Positions 55,208-63,555 of a DNA stretch of 64,000 bases are shown piece after piece; the first letter of the stretch is position 1; every line of letters begins with the position of its first letter. This stretch comes from Alloacidobacterium sp963823845 (lineage in GTDB: Bacteria; Acidobacteriota; Terriglobia; Terriglobales; Acidobacteriaceae). The stretch lies in the NCBI GenBank assembly GCA_963823845.1, contig CAWGND010000013.1:682001-746000 (forward strand). The letters run 5' to 3'. Position numbers and translations under genes: made by a program. The notes under the pieces are model-generated. The model worked only from the letters and a program-made list of their open reading frames with translations. It did not search any database and had not been told where the DNA came from.

Positions 55208-56428
55208 ATGAATATTTCGACTCAAACTCTGCTGGCAATCGAAGGTGGCCGCCCTCTGCACCAGCATCCGTTTGCTCCGTGGCCTTCGTTTTCGCATGAA
55301 GAAACAGCGGCGGCTATGCGTGTTCTCGAATCAGGAAGAGTCAATTACTGGACCGGGGACGAGGGTAGACAATTTGAAGCAGAGTTTGCTGCCTTAACTG
55401 GCTGTAAACATGCAATCGCGCTGGCCAATGGAACCGTTGCGTTGGAACTTGCATTACAAGTACTCGGCATTGGCCCCGGAGATGAGGTAATCGTTTCCAG
55501 CCGCACATTCATCGCATCTGCCAGTTGCGTGGTCATGCGCGGGGCAAGGCCCGTGGTGGCCGACATCGATCGCAATTCGCAGAACGTCACAGCGGATACG
55601 ATTCGGGCGGTTCTCAGCCCGCGCACTCGCGCCATCATCGCGGTCCATCTCGCAGGCTGGCCATGCGACATGGACCCGATCCTCGACCTTGCTCATGAGC
55701 ATCAGTTAAAGGTCATCGAAGATTGTGCCCAGGCGCACGGAGCCGCCTACAAAGGGCGCCCGGTAGGCTCCATGGGTGACGTGAATGCGTTCTCGTTCTG
55801 TCAGGACAAAATCATGACCACCGGCGGCGAAGGAGGCATGCTGACGACGAACGATGACGATCTCTGGTCTCGCGCATGGGCATTCAAAGATCATGGAAAA
55901 AGCTATGACGCCGTTTATCACAGGCATCATCCGCCCGGATATCGATGGTTACATGAGAGCTTCGGTACAAACTGGAGACTGACTGAGATGCAGAGCGCCA
56001 TCGGTCGTGTGCAGTTGCGGAAACTTCCTGAGTCTGTTCAAACAAGACAAAGGCTGGCTGGCTTGTTAGCGGCACGCTTCTCTGGAATCCCAGCCTTGCG
56101 CGTGACCGCACCGCCTGATCACGTAGCACATTCTTTCTACAAATACTGTGTTTTCTTGCAGTGCAGGCGCTTGCGGAAAGGTTGGGACCGGCAACGCATC
56201 GTTGATGCCATCAATGCGGAAGGCGTGCCGTGCTTTGTCGGTGGTTGCAGCGAGATCTATCTGGAGAAGGCGTTTCCCACAGAACTCCGGCCGCCTGAGC
56301 GACTTCCCGTTGCCAGAGAATTGGGCGAAACCACGCTGATGTTTCTCGTCCATCCGACGCTCAGCAACCTCGACATGGGTGACACGGCCTCCGCCGTAGA
56401 AAAAGTTCTGGCATCTGCAAGCAGATGA
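55208..56428 (+). CDS. PLP-dependent sugar aminotransferase (DegT/DnrJ/EryC1; PglE-type)
   Basis: The 406-residue protein belongs to the sugar aminotransferases: GRVNYWTGDEGRQFEAEFA, ALANGTVALELAL, VIEDCAQAHGA (PLP-binding Asp) and FSFCQDKIMTTGGEGG, where Lys201 is the Schiff-base lysine. It is placed directly after the PglC- and PglD-like genes (5-nt gap), the set needed to aminate and acetylate UDP-4-keto-6-deoxy-GlcNAc to UDP-di-N-acetylbacillosamine. LegC of the GDP-linked legionaminic-acid route is an alternative role. Confidence 0.85.
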   Translation: MNISTQTLLAIEGGRPLHQHPFAPWPSFSHEETAAAMRVLESGRVNYWTGDEGRQFEAEFAALTGCKHAIALANGTVALELALQVLGIGPGDEVIVSSRTFIASASCVVMRGARPVVADIDRNSQNVTADTIRAVLSPRTRAIIAVHLAGWPCDMDPILDLAHEHQLKVIEDCAQAHGAAYKGRPVGSMGDVNAFSFCQDKIMTTGGEGGMLTTNDDDLWSRAWAFKDHGKSYDAVYHRHHPPGYRWLHESFGTNWRLTEMQSAIGRVQLRKLPESVQTRQRLAGLLAARFSGIPALRVTAPPDHVAHSFYKYCVFLQCRRLRKGWDRQRIVDAINAEGVPCFVGGCSEIYLEKAFPTELRPPERLPVARELGETTLMFLVHPTLSNLDMGDTASAVEKVLASASR

Positions 56429-56442
56429 TTGCAAGTGATACT

Positions 56443-57510
56443 TCAGCGATAGAAGCCATAAAAAGCGAGGCCTGAAGCCAGGGCAACGGCCACGTCAATG
56501 GTTCTGGAGGCCGCTTGCTTCCCTTTGCTCGATGGAATAAAGAGAATATCGTTGGATTGCATCGGTATATCAGCGGCTTTCGAGACGAGGATCTGATCGA
56601 GCGGAACCGGAATCTCTTCCTGTCCTCCGGGCGTTCGCCGCACGATCCGGGCTTTCGAAGGCTTTGCGAACTTCGCAAGTCCGTGCGCCATTGCCACTGC
56701 TTTCATGACGGTGTACTTGCCCTTTTCATCCATGAGAAAACCGCTGGGAGAAAGTACCTCACCCACAACATAAATCACGCCCGCCTTGGAAACGATGATT
56801 GTGTCTCCCTGTCGTACAGGAACATTCGCCTCCTGCGACTGTACCGGGTCGTTTGTCAGGAGCACGGTTTGCGGATCAGTACTGTCCTTGTGGGTAATCG
56901 TTACAATCTGACCAGCGTTCGCCGTTGTGCCTCCCGCTTCCGCAAATATGTCGAAAAGCGTTCCCGAACCCACAATCGGGTAAATTCCCGGTTTACCCAC
57001 TTCGCCAAGCAAAACAACTCCACTGGAGTAGCTTGTTATCACGATGCTTACATGCGGGAATTTCAAGACGCCGTTCTTGAAATAGGCTTGTTCGACGACT
57101 GCCTGCGCGTCTTCCGCGTGCATGCCGGCCACGTGCACATTGTTAATCAAGGGCATATAGATGTTGCCAGAGCTGTTCACGGCTGTCTTTTGTGAAAGAT
57201 CTGGCGCGCCGAAGACGGACACATCCAATACGTCCCCTGGCGAGATGAAGTAATGCGATTGGTCTGCGGACGGGACTGCCGCGGTCGCAGAGGATGTTGC
57301 AGAATTGGAAGATGCCTCAGGAAATGGGGGCGCAGGATAGGTCGATGCGCCGTTTTGTAAGGGCGTCTGCGGGTTGTTTGTCGTTTGAGCGGAACCCTGG
57401 ATGGAAAAACCAATCACGAAGCAGGCCGCCAAACTAATCTGCAAACCGAGTTGCAGAGTTCTGGAGGTTCGAGTATCTGCATGACGAGTGCCCCTGACGA
57501 CACGGCTCAA
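56443..57510 (-). CDS. Wza-like polysaccharide export protein (SLBB domains)
   Basis: The 355-residue protein has a signal peptide-like N-terminus (ACFVIGFSIQGSAQ), the polysaccharide export domain YFISPGDVLDVSVFGAPDLS, and SLBB segments GVVLLGEVGKPGIYPIVGSG and GVIYVVGEVLSPSGFLMDEK. It would form the periplasmic/outer-membrane exit for the polymer with the Wzc-like kinase. No lipobox cysteine is seen, unlike classical Wza, and a hydrophobic C-terminal stretch (VAVALASGLAFYGFYR) ends it. It is convergent with the aminotransferase gene, 14 nt apart. Confidence 0.88.
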   Translation of the reverse strand: MSRVVRGTRHADTRTSRTLQLGLQISLAACFVIGFSIQGSAQTTNNPQTPLQNGASTYPAPPFPEASSNSATSSATAAVPSADQSHYFISPGDVLDVSVFGAPDLSQKTAVNSSGNIYMPLINNVHVAGMHAEDAQAVVEQAYFKNGVLKFPHVSIVITSYSSGVVLLGEVGKPGIYPIVGSGTLFDIFAEAGGTTANAGQIVTITHKDSTDPQTVLLTNDPVQSQEANVPVRQGDTIIVSKAGVIYVVGEVLSPSGFLMDEKGKYTVMKAVAMAHGLAKFAKPSKARIVRRTPGGQEEIPVPLDQILVSKAADIPMQSNDILFIPSSKGKQAASRTIDVAVALASGLAFYGFYR

Positions 57511-57631
57511 CGCTCACCCCCAATAGCTGAGAAACTCTACGATACCGCACTGCCCTTAAGGCGTGTCAACAATTCGGTATTGTGCCATCAACGGCGACAG
57601 GATTCCTCGTCAATCAAATAAAGTGTTGCTC

Positions 57632-58591
57632 TTAGGGACCAGGCACCGAATGACCCGACGGCGAACCCTGCTGCGCCATCTCTTCGAAAAGTGACTGAGA
57701 AGCCAGCGGAACTCTGGGGTACAAGGTGGAAATGGGATTTTCTACGAACAGCTCGATATCGTTTGGATCGAGAATCAATTCCTTAAATATGCACACTGCA
57801 GACTGCGCAGGAACAAGCCATGGAAGGCTGCGAGCCGTCAGGTGCACTTCGTTTCTGGAGGCAAATTCCCAGTCGCCGCATTCTGGGTAGCGCTCCCTGT
57901 GTTGGTAGAAGTAGTCCTGCTTATTCAAATCCACCCCGCAAAGAACGATGCGTTTGTGGCCCATGAGCACTCCAAGAGTCATCATCGCGATAACTGAGCC
58001 GCCATACTTGAAGAGCCACCCTACCTTCGCACCTGGTGAAAAGGCTCCAATCGAGTACATATACCGTATGCCGGCACGTAACTCTTTCTCATTCCGCGCA
58101 ACAACTGGCAACGAGAAGCCAACATATGCGTTTTTCTTCATGCCCTCCGGTAGCTCGGAGATCGTTTGCCGCTGCCCGATTGGGTTCACTTCTGTAATGA
58201 TCTTCAATGTATTTGCGTAAGCTTCTGCTCGGCGTTCGAGAAGGCCCCGAAAGGCGTCATACATGACCGGTTGCTCGTCGTACGCGATGTCTTCAAAGTG
58301 AAAAAACCGGGGAACGAACGGATGCACCGGCCAGAAGTTGATGCCGACGCTATCGTGCCTTCCAATAATCTGCCATCGTTCGTCCGAGATGTCGTTAATG
58401 GACCATGCGCTGCCGAGTATGAACAGCGTGTCGCTCGCTCTCAAGCTGGCCAAATCGAGAGTTTCCAAAAGCGGCAGACCTGCAAGAACTGCTGCCTTTG
58501 CGGCCCGAGTGGATTCTTCGCGAAGACGCGCGTAGTGATACAACCGGCCCCGAAGCGGATGGGGCAGACGCTTGGCTAACGATCGGATCAT
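57632..58591 (-). CDS. Uncharacterised protein, GT42/DUF115-like (possible sialyltransferase-like transferase)
   Basis: The 319-residue protein has FILGSAWSINDISDERW near residue 60, comparable to the AGNGPSLKEI nucleotide-binding loop of GT42 sialyltransferases and DUF115/MptE-like proteins, and later GGSVIAMMTLGVLMGHKRIV followed by LCGVDLN, comparable to the second conserved region of those families. Resemblance is weak. The next genes on this strand (LegB- and PtmE-like) and nearby NeuA/NeuB make a nonulosonate transferase a sensible guess. Confidence 0.4.
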   Translation of the reverse strand: MIRSLAKRLPHPLRGRLYHYARLREESTRAAKAAVLAGLPLLETLDLASLRASDTLFILGSAWSINDISDERWQIIGRHDSVGINFWPVHPFVPRFFHFEDIAYDEQPVMYDAFRGLLERRAEAYANTLKIITEVNPIGQRQTISELPEGMKKNAYVGFSLPVVARNEKELRAGIRYMYSIGAFSPGAKVGWLFKYGGSVIAMMTLGVLMGHKRIVLCGVDLNKQDYFYQHRERYPECGDWEFASRNEVHLTARSLPWLVPAQSAVCIFKELILDPNDIELFVENPISTLYPRVPLASQSLFEEMAQQGSPSGHSVPGP

Positions 58592-58612
58592 TTTCGTGTC
58601 AAGCGGCCATCT

Positions 58613-59650
58613 TCAAATGGCGTAGCTCCCGATTGCGTATGTTTCTAGATTCTGTGCTATCCATTCGATGGTTTGCGTCAGCCCCTCTCGTAATAGAACC
58701 TTTGGTCTCCAGCCGGTGAGTTGACTCAGCAGGAGGCTGTTTGCGCAAAGGCGCTCCACTTCGCTTGCTTTCGGGCGCAATCGTTGGTCCTCGATTTCTA
58801 CCCGACAATTTGTCCCAATCAGCTCAAAAATCATTTCAGTCAGCTCACGGATCGATGTCTCCGTGCCGATGCCAATATTCAGTGTTTTCCCAATGGCTGC
58901 CGAAGCATCCGCAATTGCAATGAAGCCCTCAACGGTGTCCGAAACAAAGTTGAAATCACGGGTTGTATGCATATTTCCCAATTTCAGAGACGGCTGCGCG
59001 AGGGCCTGCGTAATAATCGTCGGAATCACCGCGCGGGATGACTGGCGCGGGCCGTAGGCATTGAAGGGACGAGCGATCGATACGGGTAAGCCGAAGGAGA
59101 GATGATACGACTCTGCGATCTTGTCCGCGCCTATTTTTGTTGCAGAATAGGGTGATTGGCCATGCAGCGGGTGATTCTCATCTATTGGTACATAGAGCGC
59201 CGAACCGTACACTTCGCTTGTGGATGTGCACACGAGTCGTTCCGTTTCGTGCCTTCGTGCCGACTCAAGGACATTTAAGGTACCCTCAATATTTGTTTGA
59301 ACATACGATCGTGGGGAGTGATACGAATACGGGATGCCGACCAGTGCCGCAAGATGAAAGATGACATCGGCATCTTTGGCGGCTTGAAAGACGCTTTCAT
59401 AGTCGCGGATGTCGCCATGGATGATTTCGAACTCCGAACGCAAAGGTGAGGCCGATAACCAACCCAGAGATCCGTGCGAAGTATAGCGAAGAAAACAGCG
59501 AGTCTGGGCGCCAAGTTGAGCAATCCGCTCTGCGAGATGGCTCCCAATAAAACCGCCCGCCCCCGTAATAAGAACTCGCCGGTTTTCCCACGATTTTAGA
59601 TTGCTCAACGTCGTAGCATCTCCGGTTCTAAACCATGCCGCGCGCTGCAT
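58613..59650 (-). CDS. NAD-dependent sugar-nucleotide 4,6-dehydratase/epimerase (LegB-like)
   Basis: This extended SDR protein has VLITGAGGFIGSHLAERI (NAD binding), TSTSEVYGSA and the catalytic YSATK, followed by RPFNAYGPRQSSRAV. Length and motifs fit the 4,6-dehydratases including LegB of the legionaminic-acid route, as well as related NAD epimerases. The start is uncertain: the ATG at 59650 overlaps the upstream gene by 23 nt, while a TTG at 59608 begins directly at the conserved domain and has GGAG 11 nt upstream. It follows a PtmE-like gene on the same strand. Confidence 0.7.
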   Translation of the reverse strand: MQRAAWFRTGDATTLSNLKSWENRRVLITGAGGFIGSHLAERIAQLGAQTRCFLRYTSHGSLGWLSASPLRSEFEIIHGDIRDYESVFQAAKDADVIFHLAALVGIPYSYHSPRSYVQTNIEGTLNVLESARRHETERLVCTSTSEVYGSALYVPIDENHPLHGQSPYSATKIGADKIAESYHLSFGLPVSIARPFNAYGPRQSSRAVIPTIITQALAQPSLKLGNMHTTRDFNFVSDTVEGFIAIADASAAIGKTLNIGIGTETSIRELTEMIFELIGTNCRVEIEDQRLRPKASEVERLCANSLLLSQLTGWRPKVLLREGLTQTIEWIAQNLETYAIGSYAI

Positions 59651-60725
59651 CAGCCGAAGCGCGCTCGTATTGTTCCATCTGCCCAACATCGAGCCAGTAT
59701 TCGCGTATGGGGAAGCAGATCACACGCTTGTGTCCGCTGATTAGACTTGTAATCAGATCGGGCATGTCAAACGCACTGTCCACTGGAACCATCTGGCATA
59801 CGTCTGGCTGAATCAGGTAAATGCCCGCATTGACAAAATGGCGTATCGACGGTTTTTCGACGATACGAACAGCATTAATTCCTTCAGTAGTGATTACACC
59901 AAACGGGATTTGCACTTCATACTGTTGGACCGCGACTGTCATATCGGCTGAATGTTCGCGATGGAACTCCAGCATAGCGCGGAAATCGATGGTGGTCACA
60001 ATATCTCCATTGACGACGAGCAAAGGAAGATCACCCACGGAAGCCTTTGCCAAGGCTCCAGCAGTGCCCATGGGCCGGTCTTCCTCTACATATTCGATGT
60101 GTATGCCAAAATCCTTTCCGTCACGAAAGTGCCTAATAATACTTTCCGCCAAGTAATGTGTCGAGATTCTGACATGTTGAATTCCAGCGGCGCGGAGGTT
60201 GGAGATCAGGCGCTCGAGGATTGGTCTGCCATTCACCGGTAACATTGGTTTTGGGCACGTCTCCGTAAGCGGCATCAACCGCTTTCCGAATCCGCCAGCC
60301 ATAATGAAGCCGTCCAGCGGCAAAGCCAAAGCTGCCGTATAGTCTGAATCCAGAGCAATGTCCACGACTCGCTCTTCGGCGTCCAGCAGCGGAATCTGCC
60401 GGATGCGATACTCCGCCATCAGTTGACGCAATTCTTCATGGGGAGTGCCAGCGAGGGCTGTTACCGGGCGCCCGCGCCGCCCGTTTTCCTTCCGTATCCC
60501 GAGAAACTCCCCAACCGGCTGGTCCAGTTCAATTCCCAGTAGGATCGCGCGCCTCACGTCGCCATCTGTGATCGTTGCTTCAAGTTGTCGATGTTCGTCG
60601 ACGACTAATGCAATGCCCAAAGCGCAGCGATCCATGAGTGTCATCAGCTCGCGAACCGTATTCGACTTCGCTATGAGGGGCAATTCATGCGGCGGATTAG
60701 CTGGCATATCGTGGCTTCTGCTCAA
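59628..60725 (-). CDS. CBS-domain nucleotidyltransferase (PtmE-like)
   Basis: The 365-residue protein has a CBS pair (about residues 10-120) followed by a NTP-transferase domain with GFIMAGGFGKRLMPLTETCP and KPMLPVNGRPILE. This two-part layout is that of Campylobacter PtmE, a glucosamine-1-phosphate guanylyltransferase that starts the GDP-sugar route to legionaminic acid. Without substrate data other sugar-1-phosphates remain possible. A second ATG lies six codons on at 60707. The overlapping downstream gene encodes a LegB-like enzyme, and NeuA/NeuB-type genes lie nearby. Confidence 0.78.
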   Translation of the reverse strand: MSRSHDMPANPPHELPLIAKSNTVRELMTLMDRCALGIALVVDEHRQLEATITDGDVRRAILLGIELDQPVGEFLGIRKENGRRGRPVTALAGTPHEELRQLMAEYRIRQIPLLDAEERVVDIALDSDYTAALALPLDGFIMAGGFGKRLMPLTETCPKPMLPVNGRPILERLISNLRAAGIQHVRISTHYLAESIIRHFRDGKDFGIHIEYVEEDRPMGTAGALAKASVGDLPLLVVNGDIVTTIDFRAMLEFHREHSADMTVAVQQYEVQIPFGVITTEGINAVRIVEKPSIRHFVNAGIYLIQPDVCQMVPVDSAFDMPDLITSLISGHKRVICFPIREYWLDVGQMEQYERASADAARGMV

Positions 60726-60905
60726 ATGCAGGTTTGATCGACAACGTTAACTTTGCCGCGAGTATAGCACCCTCGCGTAACGTGTACATGGCATCCCTCC
60801 AGCATTTTGTGTTCAATTGTTGCATTCGTGTTTACGATTACGTGGAAAGCAAATGCGCTGAGGCTCGGGGTTCTTGTGCACCTGCGCCGGGGAATAAGGT
60901 ATACC

Positions 60906-61511
60906 GTGTTGAAATATCCCGCCGTAAAGCCTCTTATAGCCATTGTCATCGTTATCTTCGTTGGCGTAGTCAGCGGGCTCTACTCGGGCGATTACCTTGT
61001 CGTGGATCATCCGGAGCGATCAGATGTTATCGTTGTGCTGGCCGGAGATCATAATGATCACAGGTATTTGCGAGGACTTGAGCTGCTGCGCAAAGGTTAT
61101 GGCCAGCAGATGGTCGTGGATGCTCCGGCAGAGCTAGTCTACGGGCGCACCTATGCGGAACGCGCGATGGACTTTGTGGCGCAATCGGCGCGTGACGAAA
61201 AGTCGCAAATTAGAATATGCACGATTGCGAATGATTCAACTGTTCAAGAGGCCTCGGAGCTCAGCAACTGCCTGGCGGAGACGCATCCTGGACCGCGGTC
61301 GGCATTACTCGTCACGAACGACTTCCACACGCGCCGTGCGCTCTCGATTCTGCGTTCGCGTCTCCCGCAATATCGCTGGTCTGCCGATGCCGTGAATGAT
61401 ACAGCCATCTTTGGCGAGCCCTGGTGGCGTCATCGCGAGTGGGCAAAGACCTGCGTTTACGAATGGGAAAAGCTAGTGTGGTGGAATTTATTAGAAAGGT
61501 GGCAAAAATGA
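60906..61511 (+). CDS. YdcF/ElyC-like (DUF218) membrane-anchored protein
   Basis: The GTG at 60906 has AAGGT 5 nt upstream and gives 201 residues; an in-frame TTG at 60807 would add 33 poorly placed residues. One N-terminal membrane helix (PLIAIVIVIFVGVVSGLY) precedes a DUF218-type domain: SDVIVVLAGDHNDHRYLRGL, ARDEKSQIRI and LLVTNDFHTRRALSILR. YdcF/ElyC proteins are linked to envelope polymer metabolism but have no settled activity. It is convergent with the cytidylyltransferase gene. Confidence 0.6.
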   Translation: MLKYPAVKPLIAIVIVIFVGVVSGLYSGDYLVVDHPERSDVIVVLAGDHNDHRYLRGLELLRKGYGQQMVVDAPAELVYGRTYAERAMDFVAQSARDEKSQIRICTIANDSTVQEASELSNCLAETHPGPRSALLVTNDFHTRRALSILRSRLPQYRWSADAVNDTAIFGEPWWRHREWAKTCVYEWEKLVWWNLLERWQK

Positions 61512-61525
61512 ACGTCAGCCCGAAT

Positions 61526-62257
61526 TCAAAGCCAAGGAAAACGAATCATGCCGGCATGCAGCATAAGTTCAGCAAGATGAAAATCGTGCGGGCTGTCGAT
61601 GTCGATAGCCCGGCTCTCGGGGATCTCCAACATCCGGTGCGGCACGTCGAAGTAACGCGGAGCTTCCGAATCGGCGACGTGGTCGCGCCGCCACAAGTAT
61701 AGAGCGCCGTTGATGCGGTAAATCGCCGGAACATCCTGGCGTCTTGCATAGACATTACCGTCAGGAAAGCTCTGGCACATATAGCCATTTATCGCAATGT
61801 CGATGCAGGTCCAACGCGGATTGAATGTAGGCCTGGATGCCGCAACTACGCCCACCGCGGAACTGTCCTGCTCAAGCAAATGTGTAGCCTTCGAAACATC
61901 CTCAGGCAGACGAGCAGGGCTGGCGGGAGAGAGCAATAGAACGCTGCCATAGCGGCAGTGTTCGCGCGCTTCCATCTCCATCAATGCGTGCCGGAGAACC
62001 GGCCACATGGGTGTGTCGTCTTTGGCAAGCGCCGCTGGTCGTAGAAAGGGAACCTCAGCGCCATACTCGCGAGCGACCGCAGCAATTTCCTCGCTATCCG
62101 TTGAAATGATGCATTTCGCAATTTCCACGCACATTTTTGATAGCCGAATCGAATGGCCGATTAAGGGCAGCCCCGCAAGGGGACGAATATTCTTTCCCGG
62201 CAGCCCCTTTGAGCCGCCGCGTGCGGGGATCACAGCGAGCATCGGTTGAATGCTCAT
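61526..62257 (-). CDS. neuA: CMP-nonulosonate cytidylyltransferase (NeuA/LegF-like)
   Basis: The 243-residue protein starts MSIQPMLAVIPARGGSKGLP followed by GKNIRPLAGLPLIGHSIRLS, the CTP-binding signature of CMP-sialic acid synthetases, and has FNPRWTCIDI and RINGALYLWRRD further on. It activates a nine-carbon nonulosonic acid as a CMP-sugar for transfer. It is divergent from the NeuB-like gene, with 163 nt between their starts. Confidence 0.85.
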   Translation of the reverse strand: MSIQPMLAVIPARGGSKGLPGKNIRPLAGLPLIGHSIRLSKMCVEIAKCIISTDSEEIAAVAREYGAEVPFLRPAALAKDDTPMWPVLRHALMEMEAREHCRYGSVLLLSPASPARLPEDVSKATHLLEQDSSAVGVVAASRPTFNPRWTCIDIAINGYMCQSFPDGNVYARRQDVPAIYRINGALYLWRRDHVADSEAPRYFDVPHRMLEIPESRAIDIDSPHDFHLAELMLHAGMIRFPWL

Positions 62258-62420
62258 GATGTTGTCCTGTCATATGTCTGGTTGCCAAAGATGCACACGA
62301 GCGCAGTTTATCCCTTCGGCATCAAATTTGTGTACCATGTGGCGTCGCCATTTGGGCGAAGACAGCTGCGTTGAACCCATCGAACGGGTCGATGGCAGCT
62401 GCGATCTCGAAGGAGCATCG

Positions 62421-63488
62421 GTGACTCTCGACGTGAGGAACAGGACGATTTCGATTGGGGCGCGCAAAGTGGGGAGCGGGGAACCGTGCTTCATCATCGC
62501 CGAAGCAGGAGTCAATCACAATGGAAGCTTTGAATTAGCTCGAGAACTGGTGGATGTGGCCGTCGGCGCGGGCTGTGATGCGGTCAAGTTTCAGACGTTC
62601 AAGACCGAAAAAGTATGTTCGCCTGTGGCGCCTAAAGCAACCTACCAGATGCAAACGACTGCTGCAGAAGAGTCTCAATTAGAAATGGTCAGAAAGCTGG
62701 AACTGCCTTTTGACGCATTCCGCGAACTCCATCGCTACTCCCGCGACAGAGGCATTATCTTTTTGTCTACTCCCTTTGATTACGATAGTGCCGACTTTCT
62801 TGCCGAGTTGCCTGTGCCGGCGTTCAAGATTCCTTCCGGCGAGATCACAAACCTCTTTTTCCTGGAATTCATAGCCCGAAAGGGTCAGCCTTTGATTCTT
62901 TCTACTGGCATGGCGACGATGGAAGAAGTGGCCATCGCCGTCGAATTAATCCGCGCAACCGGAAACCAGCAAATGGTCCTCCTGCAGTGCGTTAGCAATT
63001 ATCCCGCCAGTCCTTCCAGCATGAATTTGCGAGCCATGCATACGCTCGAGGAGATGTTTGGAGTTGCCGTCGGCCTGTCGGACCATACGGTCGGTTCAGA
63101 GGTGGCGTTTGCCGCGGTCGCACTCGGCGCATGCGTCATCGAAAAACACTTTACCCTAGACCATGAACTACCGGGACCGGACCATCGTGCCTCGCTCGAA
63201 CCCCAGGATCTTGCGAGGCTGGTCACGGGCATTCGGAATGTTGAGTCTGCGCTCGGAGATGGAATCAAGCAGCCTGCCGAGGAGGAACTAAATACGGCCG
63301 CTGTAGCTCGCCGGTCGCTGGTTGCAGCGAGATTCATTCCGGCCGGCGCTGTCCTGACCGTTGACCTGCTCGACATTCTGCGCCCCGGCACAGGACTTCC
63401 GCCCGCCATGCGGTCACAGTTGCTGGGTCGACGTGCGCGGCATGACATTGAAGCCGGTGCGATATTGAGACTTGACATGCTGGCGTGA
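62421..63488 (+). CDS. neuB: Nonulosonate synthase (NeuB/LegI-like) with SAF domain
   Basis: The GTG at 62421 has AGGAG 5 nt upstream and is the preferred start (355 residues); the longer frame from 62250 adds 57 residues of no recognisable domain. CFIIAEAGVNHNGSFELARE, VKFQTFKTEKV, STGMATMEEV and GLSDHTVGSEV are the TIM-barrel signatures, and SLVAARFIPAGAVLTVDLLD starts the C-terminal antifreeze-like SAF domain. It condenses a six-carbon amino sugar with phosphoenolpyruvate to a sialic-acid-like sugar. Legionaminate, pseudaminate and neuraminate cannot be told apart here by eye. Confidence 0.88.
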   Translation: MTLDVRNRTISIGARKVGSGEPCFIIAEAGVNHNGSFELARELVDVAVGAGCDAVKFQTFKTEKVCSPVAPKATYQMQTTAAEESQLEMVRKLELPFDAFRELHRYSRDRGIIFLSTPFDYDSADFLAELPVPAFKIPSGEITNLFFLEFIARKGQPLILSTGMATMEEVAIAVELIRATGNQQMVLLQCVSNYPASPSSMNLRAMHTLEEMFGVAVGLSDHTVGSEVAFAAVALGACVIEKHFTLDHELPGPDHRASLEPQDLARLVTGIRNVESALGDGIKQPAEEELNTAAVARRSLVAARFIPAGAVLTVDLLDILRPGTGLPPAMRSQLLGRRARHDIEAGAILRLDMLA

Positions 63489-63555
63489 CATCAAAAGCGT
63501 CCCTATCTTGGCCGATCGCGACGGACGCATCACGCGACTGCGCCAGAGTTTATGA

